This document shows, piece by piece, positions 8,809-15,898 of a DNA stretch of 64,000 bases. A program made the position numbers and the translations under genes. How positions within the stretch are numbered: the stretch's first letter is position 1; each line of letters starts with the position of its first letter. The DNA lies in NCBI GenBank assembly GCA_964558465.1, contig CAZLEF010000008.1, positions 1 to 64,000 on the forward strand. The letters are read 5' to 3'. The notes under the pieces are model-generated. The model had not been told where the DNA came from. It worked only from the letters and a program-made list of their open reading frames with translations, and made no database searches. Origin of the DNA: JACJYC01 sp964558465 (GTDB lineage: Bacteria; Bacteroidota; Bacteroidia; Chitinophagales; Saprospiraceae).

Positions 8809-8877
8809 TTTTTGGTTTGGGGTTTGGGGTTGTTCGGTTCCTCAATTCCTCGGTTCCTCATTTCTGGTTTGGGGTTT
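8809..8877. repeat. Short imperfect tandem repeats between kinase and regulator
   Basis: The gap contains TTTGGGG-type repeats and GGTTCCTCAATTCCTC repeats. Like the other short arrays in this window, it looks non-coding; it may affect expression of the downstream regulator. Confidence 0.6.
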
Positions 8878-9951
8878 TCAATTTTTCAGGGCCGGGGAGG
8901 CAGATTTTCCATTGGCTTTATGCTGTCCAAGGCCAAATTGCAGGTTCAGGTGGACGGTAAACCATTCTCCGTCATTATTGAAAGTCAGGCGATGAGCGCC
9001 CGGGTAAAGCAATTCAAGTCTGCGTTTCACATTTTTTAAACCGATCCCGGAGCTGGAGTCTTTATCCTCCTGATTTTCCGGGTTGATCTTATTTTTCACC
9101 CAAAAATCCAGCATTGATTCATCATAGGTCAGGGAAATATCAATTTCAGGGTCTTTGATCAATCCGACCCCGTGTTTAAACGCATTTTCCACAAAGGGGA
9201 TCATGAGCATCGGTTCGATCGACTGCATACCGCCGTAACCTTCTATGTTCAGGCGGATCACCACATCTTCCTCAAAACGCATTTTTTGCAATTCCACATA
9301 ATTCCTAAGGTAGTTCAGTTCCTTTTCGAGAGGAACCTGCACGTCCTCCGACTGATAGAGCATATACCGCATCAATTCGGAAAGTTTGATCGTGACCGCT
9401 TCCGCCTGGGCTGACCTGGCGCGGATGAGGTAAACCAGGCTATTGAGAATGTTGAAAATAAAATGCGGGCTGATCTGGGACCTCAGGAATGAAAGTTCGG
9501 ATTGGAGCCGCTCCCGCTGTTCTTCCTGACGGAGTCGCTCCTGCCCGATCAGATAGGTAATAAAACCGTAACCGGTACTGATCGCCGACATAAAAAAAAC
9601 AGGTACAAACGACCAGAACACATCCATTCGCCGCCGGACGAACTCTGCCGGCAGCAGCCAGTCCTTCAGGAGGAGGTGGATCATGGTAAAAATCCCAATG
9701 AGTCCGATCAGGTAAAGCAGATAGGCCCCCAGGCCCTTGCGGCGGAAGATCCGTTTGATCAACCATTCACTGTTCAAAAAAAACAGTGGAATATAGATCA
9801 TGGAAACCGGCAACATGGCAATCAGAAACCGTTCGATATGCTCATTTCCCCGTCCGTTGATAAAGGGCAGACCGTACCAGGTCAACCAAAAAACCAGGAG
9901 GAAAGCAAGTTTGTAAAACCGGTCCGAATTGATCTTAAAAATAGACGGCAT
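8878..9951 (-). CDS. LytS/YehU-type sensor histidine kinase
   Basis: 357 residues. The N-terminus has four hydrophobic helices (about 13-30, 42-60, 75-98, 112-135), then a short coiled coil and the His_kinase domain: SQISPHFIFNILNSL with phospho-acceptor H163. The ATPase domain has N-box FVENAFKHG (N256) and G-box SGIGLKN (about 301-307). This is the family that pairs with LytTR regulators, and one is encoded directly downstream. There is no obvious extracellular sensor domain, so the signal is probably read in the membrane. Confidence 0.9.
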   Translation of the reverse strand: MPSIFKINSDRFYKLAFLLVFWLTWYGLPFINGRGNEHIERFLIAMLPVSMIYIPLFFLNSEWLIKRIFRRKGLGAYLLYLIGLIGIFTMIHLLLKDWLLPAEFVRRRMDVFWSFVPVFFMSAISTGYGFITYLIGQERLRQEEQRERLQSELSFLRSQISPHFIFNILNSLVYLIRARSAQAEAVTIKLSELMRYMLYQSEDVQVPLEKELNYLRNYVELQKMRFEEDVVIRLNIEGYGGMQSIEPMLMIPFVENAFKHGVGLIKDPEIDISLTYDESMLDFWVKNKINPENQEDKDSSSGIGLKNVKRRLELLYPGAHRLTFNNDGEWFTVHLNLQFGLGQHKANGKSASPALKN

Positions 9952-10294
9952 AACTTCAGTTGATCAATAAATACCTCAAAGTTAAGGGTTTAAATCCAAT
10001 CATGAACCGAGTGGAGATGAACCCGGTCATTTTGTGGATTAAAAGGGGGATTCCGGATACTTGAGGAGTTTGGCAGTCTGCAGTTGGGGAGGAACTGAGG
10101 AACTGAGGAAGTGCGTGCCACGCCGCAGGCGTGGAGGAACTGCAGACTGGGAACTGAGAACTCTAAAAATAGCCCCATTCCAGGTATTCGTCTCCACATT
10201 CAGCCGGGTGGTCTACACTCTCATTTCGGGCAATTAAAAACAGCGTTTCTTTGTACCCGGATTCCAATTTCGGCTATTAAAATCATCTGACAAA
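9952..10294. other. Divergent intergenic region with repeats and hairpin A
   Basis: This 343-bp gap separates the kinase gene from the divergently oriented receptor gene. It contains GAACTGAG-type 8-bp repeats, CAGTCTGCAG and CTGCAGACTG motifs, the hairpin at 10118-10134 and a weak -7 match (TTTCTTTG, 10246-10253) for the receptor gene. I see no gene in it. Confidence 0.7.
10118..10134. repeat. GC hairpin A (CCACGC-5 nt-GCGTGG)
   Basis: A perfect 6-bp stem, CCACGC/GCGTGG, with loop CGCAG, embedded in GAACTGAG-type repeats. Its 5' flank and right flank closely match those of hairpin E at 60195-60211, where the stem is CCGCGC/GCGCGG. Confidence 0.8.
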
Positions 10295-12910
10295 ATGAAA
10301 AATTCAATTTATCACCTTTCCCTTCAAAGTCTCCGGCTTTTTCTCCCTGTCCTGCTTTTTGTGTTTGCCTCCGGCCTGAATGCACAACCCGTTCCGGGCG
10401 CCGGAAGGCCGGCACAAATGAACAACGGCCGTTTCTACGGCAAAGTGGTGGACGAAAAAGGCAAGGGGATCGGTTATGCAACCGTTTCCCTCTTCAAGAC
10501 GCAATTTGACACCATTACCAAAAGCCCGCAGGAAACCCTGATCACCGGCCAGGTAACGGAAGAAAACGGCGACTTCAGCCTGGAAAACCTACCTGTTTTC
10601 GGCGACTTCACCCTTCAAATATCCTTTCTGGGTTACGCAGATATCACTCAAAAGGTCACTTTCGGCCTGCAAGCTCCGGGCAAAGGCAACGCTCCGAACG
10701 GCGGCTTCCAGGATATGGCCGGCAAACTGGACAAGGATCTCGGCAACATCAGGCTGGATCTGTCGACCCAGGTGCTTGAAACCGTGACCGTAACCGCTGA
10801 AGCCAGCACGACCACGCTCGCCCTCGATAAAAAAGTATACCGCGTAGATAAAGACGCCTCCGCCGCCGGCGGTACGGCGCAAGACGCCCTGAAAAACGTG
10901 CCTTCTCTTTCCGTCGACCTGGATGGAAACGTCACCCTGCGCAACGGTTCTCCCCAGGTTTTCATCGACGGTCGGCCCTCTACCCTTTCACTCGACCAGA
11001 TCTCGGCCGAAGCGATCGAAACGGTAGAAGTCATCACCAACCCTTCCGCCAAATACGACGCCAGCGGGGGCCAGGCCGGCATTGTGAATATTGTCCTGAA
11101 AAAAGACCGCCGGGTGGGTTACAACGGGAATATCCGCACAGGGGTCAACTCCCGGGGCGGCTTCAACCTGGGTGGAGACCTCAACGCCCGCCAGGGTAAA
11201 CTCAACGCTTTTATCAGCGGCAACCTAAATAAAATGCAGGGCATTTCGGAAGGCGAAACCTTTCGCCAGAACTTCTTCGGAACCCCGCTGACCAACGTCC
11301 TGCAGGCGAACCAGAACCAGATGAGCGGTTATTTTGCCAACGGAAGGGCCGGTTTGGACTGGTTCATGGACAACCGCAACACCCTGACGCTTGCCGGCAG
11401 TTACAACCGCGGTCATTTCGAGCCGGAAGACCAGATCCGGATCCTCACCGACTCCATTTTCCAGGGTTTCAGCAACAGCAGCGAAGCCTTCCGGACGACT
11501 ACCAATGAGCGGAATTTCCGCAACATAGGCGCTTCCATCCTGTTCAAACACCTCTTTCCGAAAGCAGGTGAGGAATGGACCGCCGACCTGAACTACAACC
11601 GCGTCCGTTTTCTGGGCGACGGGAATTTCACCACCCGTTACCCCGATTCCGGGTACGAGACCCAGCAGCGCCAGGAAGGCAGCGGCGGCGGCCGGTTCAT
11701 CACCATCCAGTCAGATTATGTCAACCCCATTACGGACAAGATCAAATTGGAAGCCGGTGTCCGTGCAGCCATCCGCCGGAACAAGAACGACAACAACAAC
11801 TCCGTTTTTGATCCGGACGCAAATGTTTGGATCGCCTTGCCTACTTTTGCCGACCATTATCAATTTGACGACCAGGTGTACGCCGCTTACGCTTCTTTGA
11901 GCCATCAGTTTACCAACTGGGGTTACCAGGTAGGTTTGCGGGCAGAAAGCAGCAGTTATACGGGCGAGCTGACCGATTCGGGGTCAAAATTCACGAATGA
12001 ATACCCGCTCAGCCTTTTCCCGAGTTTGTTTGTCACCCGCAAACTGAATGAAGAAGACAACCTACAGTTTTCGTATACCCGGCGCGTCAGCCGGCCGAAT
12101 TTCTTCCAACTGATGCCCTTCACAGATTATACCGATTCGCTGAACCTGCAACGCGGCAACCCCGATTTGAGGCCGGAATTCACCAACTCGCTGGAATTAT
12201 CGTACCAGAATATCTTTGCCAAAGGCCATAATTTGCTGGTTTCTTTGTACTACAAACAAGCTACGGACCTCATTACACGTTATCAGTTTACGGAATACAA
12301 CGCCGACCTCGATCAGAACATCGTGGTAGCCAGTTTTGCCAACTCGAAGAACAGCATTGCTTATGGCGGCGAATTGACCCTGAAAAATTCCTTTTTGAAT
12401 ACCTTCGACCTGACGACCAACCTGAACATCTATAATTCAAAAGTTGACGCCTCCAACGTGGAAAGCGATTTGGTCAATGAACGGGTCAGTTGGTTCATCA
12501 AGGAAAATATCCAGGTGAAACTGCCTGCGCAATTCAGTTTCCAGGTTTCCGGCGAATACCGCAGCAAGGCGGGTTTCACCCCGGTCAGCAACGACCGGAT
12601 GCACTGGGGCGGCGGCCCAACCAACACGGCGCAAGGTTATACCCTGGCCAACTGGTTTGTGGATATGGCCGTCAAAAAGGATTTCCTGAACCGGAAGGCC
12701 ACCCTTACGCTCAATGTCCAGGATATTTTCCGGACACGCAGGTCGGGAACCTATACGGAATCCAATATTTTCATCCAGGATACCTGGCGGGTGCGCGATC
12801 CCCAAACTGTACGGCTGAACTTCTCTTACCGGTTCGGCAAAATGGACGCGACGTTGTTCAAACGGAAGAATATGAAGACCTCCAATGAGGGGAATGATAT
12901 GATGAATTAA
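10295..12910 (+). CDS. Outer-membrane beta-barrel receptor with carboxypeptidase-like domain (PF14905 type)
   Basis: An 871-residue outer-membrane protein with a signal peptide (to about 30, ...ASGLNAQ). Next comes a carboxypeptidase-regulatory-like beta-sandwich (about 44-150, FYGKVVDEKGKGIGYATV) and a TonB-plug-like domain (about 155-270: LKNVPSLSVDLDGNVTLRNG, VFIDGRPSTLSL, IETVEVITNPSAKYDASG, GIVNIVLKK). A C-terminal barrel made of many alternating strands runs to the end. This architecture matches the Bacteroidota 'outer membrane beta-barrel' receptors. The cargo is unknown. It is followed by a dispersed repeat and a strong terminator. Neighbours do not suggest a SusCD locus: there is no SusD partner. 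Confidence 0.87.
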   Translation: MKNSIYHLSLQSLRLFLPVLLFVFASGLNAQPVPGAGRPAQMNNGRFYGKVVDEKGKGIGYATVSLFKTQFDTITKSPQETLITGQVTEENGDFSLENLPVFGDFTLQISFLGYADITQKVTFGLQAPGKGNAPNGGFQDMAGKLDKDLGNIRLDLSTQVLETVTVTAEASTTTLALDKKVYRVDKDASAAGGTAQDALKNVPSLSVDLDGNVTLRNGSPQVFIDGRPSTLSLDQISAEAIETVEVITNPSAKYDASGGQAGIVNIVLKKDRRVGYNGNIRTGVNSRGGFNLGGDLNARQGKLNAFISGNLNKMQGISEGETFRQNFFGTPLTNVLQANQNQMSGYFANGRAGLDWFMDNRNTLTLAGSYNRGHFEPEDQIRILTDSIFQGFSNSSEAFRTTTNERNFRNIGASILFKHLFPKAGEEWTADLNYNRVRFLGDGNFTTRYPDSGYETQQRQEGSGGGRFITIQSDYVNPITDKIKLEAGVRAAIRRNKNDNNNSVFDPDANVWIALPTFADHYQFDDQVYAAYASLSHQFTNWGYQVGLRAESSSYTGELTDSGSKFTNEYPLSLFPSLFVTRKLNEEDNLQFSYTRRVSRPNFFQLMPFTDYTDSLNLQRGNPDLRPEFTNSLELSYQNIFAKGHNLLVSLYYKQATDLITRYQFTEYNADLDQNIVVASFANSKNSIAYGGELTLKNSFLNTFDLTTNLNIYNSKVDASNVESDLVNERVSWFIKENIQVKLPAQFSFQVSGEYRSKAGFTPVSNDRMHWGGGPTNTAQGYTLANWFVDMAVKKDFLNRKATLTLNVQDIFRTRRSGTYTESNIFIQDTWRVRDPQTVRLNFSYRFGKMDATLFKRKNMKTSNEGNDMMN

Positions 12911-13037
12911 GTCTGCAGTGGGCAGTCTGCAGTTGGCAGTTGGCAGTCTTTTCATCCGTTGTCAAATAACAATTCATTCCACAATTAACGACCTGCGGAC
13001 TGAAGATTGAAGACTGCCCACTGAAGACTGAAGTTGG
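12911..13037. repeat. Dispersed intergenic repeat, copy 2
   Basis: Directly after the receptor stop codon. The core at 12944-13009 matches 5503-5568 with very few differences, and TTGGCAG and CTGAAGACTG motifs flank both copies. The downstream stretch 13038-13160 has a short CCGGG/CCCGG stem but no gene. Confidence 0.85.
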
Positions 13038-13167
13038 CAGGCACCGGCGCCAAAAGGCAGATGGCTGTTCTGAAAGCTACTTACCATCAACGATCAACTT
13101 CCGGGGAAGACCCGGGGGTGCAACTCGTCTGCCCGATTAAGGGCTGACTAACAAATCCAATTTTTTG

Positions 13168-13200
13168 ATCCCCTGCGACTCGTTTGCAGGGGATTTTTTT
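13168..13200 (+). terminator. Strong rho-independent terminator
   Basis: ATCCCCTGC, a 9-nt loop, GCAGGGGAT, then a run of seven Ts including the last stem base: a perfect 9-bp GC-rich stem with a T-tract in the plus direction. It lies about 260 bp after the receptor gene, so it either ends that transcript or a separate short RNA. Confidence 0.85.
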
Positions 13201-13257
13201 GTAAGGATTTTTTCACCTCCATTTTTCGGGTTGAGATCCCTCATATTTGGGTTCGCC

Positions 13258-14226
13258 TTACTTTTTCAGGAACTCATCAATCCTGCTAAATACCCGTTCG
13301 GGTTGTTCGATCCAGGGAACATGGCCGGCGCCTTCGACGGTCAGCAAGGTCCCGTCAGGGAAAATTTCAGCCCATTCCCGCCCTGCGCCGTAAGGTGCGT
13401 TCCGGTCTTTGGTACCGTGGATGACCAGTACCGGGATGTTGAGGTTTTGAAAATCAGCGGGTTTCAGCCCCAGGTTTTGAATGCTTTTGAAATGATACCT
13501 CAGGTGCCGGTCGAAATGGGGGTAACGCTCATTTTCATATTGAAGGTGACCGCCCCATTGGGGGCCATAGTTTTTGGCCTTGGCCGTATCCCCCAGCAAG
13601 GCCATACGGTCGTTGACCATCCACCAGCGGCGGGAAAATTCATCCGGATTTTCATTGGCCCAGCCATTGTTGAACAGGCGGAACAATTCTCCCAGGGCCG
13701 CCGTATCCGTTTGTACCGGTTCGGGGTTGGTCAGTTCCGGCGGGTACCGGGTACCAAATTTTAACGGAACCGGCCCAATTTGAACCAGTTTTTCCACCCT
13801 GTCCGGGTACTGCCGGGCGTACATCGCCACCATCAACCCGAGGTAAGATTCTCCGATGAGCGACATTTTGGGCAGGTCGAAATGGCGGCGAACCGCTTCC
13901 AGATCGTGTACGTCCTTCTGGATGGAAATGGCCAGGGTATCCTGTACGTACGAGGAGCGCCCCCGGCCGCGCATATCGTAAAAGATGAAAGTCCGGTCAT
14001 CAGTGACCAGGTGTTTAAAATCATCGTACAGCCAGAAACCCAGCGGAATGACCGTTATTTGGGGGCCGTCGCCCACTTTTTGATAGAAGATACGGATGCC
14101 AGGATCGGTATCGATCGCACCTTCTTCGGGTGTAGCGGCAGCATTTTCCAGCGTTTGTTTACAGCCCTGAAACATCAGGGGCATGGCAAATAGCCATAGG
14201 CAGCAGGGTGTCAACAGTCGGATCAT
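13258..14226 (-). CDS. Alpha/beta-hydrolase lipoprotein (proline-iminopeptidase-like)
   Basis: 322 residues. The N-terminus has a lipoprotein-type signal ending MFQGC with C22. The alpha/beta-hydrolase core shows the oxyanion-side segment IPLGFWLYDDF, YDMRGRGRSS (typical of this superfamily), the nucleophile elbow GESYLG with S127, D274 in HGTKDRNAPY and H302 in GAGHVPW. The order and spacing make a full Ser-Asp-His triad. The elbow is GESYLG rather than the canonical GxSxGG, an unusual Leu after the Ser+1. The start at 14226 is chosen because it gives the signal peptide; a longer frame to 14451 lacks family features. Substrate unknown; likely periplasmic. Confidence 0.82.
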   Translation of the reverse strand: MIRLLTPCCLWLFAMPLMFQGCKQTLENAAATPEEGAIDTDPGIRIFYQKVGDGPQITVIPLGFWLYDDFKHLVTDDRTFIFYDMRGRGRSSYVQDTLAISIQKDVHDLEAVRRHFDLPKMSLIGESYLGLMVAMYARQYPDRVEKLVQIGPVPLKFGTRYPPELTNPEPVQTDTAALGELFRLFNNGWANENPDEFSRRWWMVNDRMALLGDTAKAKNYGPQWGGHLQYENERYPHFDRHLRYHFKSIQNLGLKPADFQNLNIPVLVIHGTKDRNAPYGAGREWAEIFPDGTLLTVEGAGHVPWIEQPERVFSRIDEFLKK

Positions 14227-14560
14227 GGTTGTGAAAAATTTATGGGTGGAGGGAATTAAATGTTTGAGGTGGTTTGGAATTGTTTGGGGTGGTTTGGAAT
14301 TGTTTTTTGGGGGAGGAATTGTTTGATGGTTTGGAAGAGATGGTCGCAATTTTTCCATCTTTAAAGAATAACGATTTGGACGGTAAATTTGCTGGGTTAA
14401 AAAGGTTGAATTGCGGCGCCAAATAAACAATTTTCCTTCTTCGCCTGACAAGACGTACGGAAGCAGATCAATCCATCAAATGACCAGGATCAGTTCTTTT
14501 TATGAAGGATTGGTTTAATTTTATGCGTACGAGTTTAATTTTTCAAGACGATCCAAAACA
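14227..14560. other. Divergent intergenic region with 20-bp tandem repeats
   Basis: Two near-identical 20-bp units (about 14263-14302, TTTGxGGTGGTTTGGAATTG) and two degenerate followers lie here. Near the right end, two perfect copies of GTTTAATTTT at 14513-14522 and 14533-14542 are spaced exactly 20 bp apart, about 20-50 bp before the transporter start. They could be a regulator site or part of the promoter. No gene. Confidence 0.6.
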
Positions 14561-15898
14561 ATGTCCCTGAAATCAACTCCTCAGACACCTGGCCCTTTGG
14601 TTAAGAACGACCGGAAAACCATCAATGCATGGGCCATGTACGACTGGGCCAACTCCGCATACGCATTGGTTATTGTTTCGGCCATTTTTCCGGCGTATTA
14701 CAATTCCATAACCAGCGTAAACGGTTCTACCCGGATTGATTTATTCGGATGGAGCGTGGAAAATACGGCGGCTTATTCCATCAACCTGGGCATTGCGTTT
14801 GGTGTGGTGGCTTTGATCTCGCCGCTGCTCTCTTCCATTTCCGATTACACCGGCAGTCACCGGGCTTTCATGAGATTCTTCTGTTACATGGGGGCGGTCG
14901 GCTGCATGATGCTTTTCTTTTTTACCGATTATTATCTGGTCCACCTTGCGCTGGCGGGCATGTTGTTTGCCACCATCGGTTATTCCGGCAGCATTGTATT
15001 TTACAATTCGTATCTGCCGGCGATTGCGACGGAAGACCGGCAGGACCGGGTGAGCGCCCGGGGATATGCGTTCGGGTACATCGGCGCTTCGACCCTGCTT
15101 ATTCTGAATCTCGTGTTCATCCTGAACCAGCAAGCCCTGGGGGTTTCAGACGATACCTTATTCCCAAGGCTGTCCTTTCTGCTCACGGGCATCTGGTGGA
15201 TCGGGTTTGCACAGATTCCGCTGCGCATTCTGCCCAAAGGCCTTTACGTCGAAAGACACCGTGGCAGCGACCTGTTGAACGGGTACAAGGAATTGGTCAA
15301 GGTATGGAATCTGCTGAAATCACAGCATAAGGTCCGTACTTTTTTGTTCAGCTTTTTCTTTTACATCATGGGGGTTCAGACGGTGATGTTCATGGCGGCT
15401 TCTTTTGGAGAAAAAGAGATCCACCTCACCCTCACTCAGCTTATTATTACTGTACTTTTGCTGGAATACCTGGGTATCGGCGGCGCCTTCCTGTTTGCGT
15501 GGATCTCCAAAAAGACCGGCAATGTCAAAGGTTTGATCATCGCCGTAACCATGTGGATATTGATCTGCGCCGGCAGTTATTTCATCGTTACCCCCACCCA
15601 TTTTTACATTGCGGCATTTTTCATCGGGATGGTCATGGGCGGCATCCAGTCCCTGTCAAGATCCACCTATGCCAAGATGATCCCTGAAACCGGGAACAAC
15701 GCCGGGTATTTCAGCTTTTACGACGTCTGTGAAAAAACGGCCATGATGTGCGGCCTGATCATGTGGGGGTCGCTGGACAACCTGACCGGCAGCATGCGCA
15801 ATTCCATCTTTGCATTGGGGATATGGTTCACCATCGGGTTGATCTTGTTGTTCGTGGTATTGAAAACAAAATCACCCCGTCCAAATATTGCACCATGA
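14561..15898 (+). CDS. MFS transporter, UMF1/Atg22-like family
   Basis: A 445-residue polytopic membrane protein with about 12 helices. The start NAWAMYDWANSAYALVI is the diagnostic opening of the UMF1/Atg22-like major-facilitator family; members export small molecules, including amino acids in the fungal vacuole. The middle loop RISKKTGNVK and GGIQSLSRSTYAKMIPE fit the second half of the family. The stop codon overlaps the next gene's ATG (ATGA), so the two are translationally coupled. The substrate cannot be read; coupling to an S1P-lyase-like enzyme hints at a product or precursor of that enzyme. Confidence 0.85.
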   Translation: MSLKSTPQTPGPLVKNDRKTINAWAMYDWANSAYALVIVSAIFPAYYNSITSVNGSTRIDLFGWSVENTAAYSINLGIAFGVVALISPLLSSISDYTGSHRAFMRFFCYMGAVGCMMLFFFTDYYLVHLALAGMLFATIGYSGSIVFYNSYLPAIATEDRQDRVSARGYAFGYIGASTLLILNLVFILNQQALGVSDDTLFPRLSFLLTGIWWIGFAQIPLRILPKGLYVERHRGSDLLNGYKELVKVWNLLKSQHKVRTFLFSFFFYIMGVQTVMFMAASFGEKEIHLTLTQLIITVLLLEYLGIGGAFLFAWISKKTGNVKGLIIAVTMWILICAGSYFIVTPTHFYIAAFFIGMVMGGIQSLSRSTYAKMIPETGNNAGYFSFYDVCEKTAMMCGLIMWGSLDNLTGSMRNSIFALGIWFTIGLILLFVVLKTKSPRPNIAP

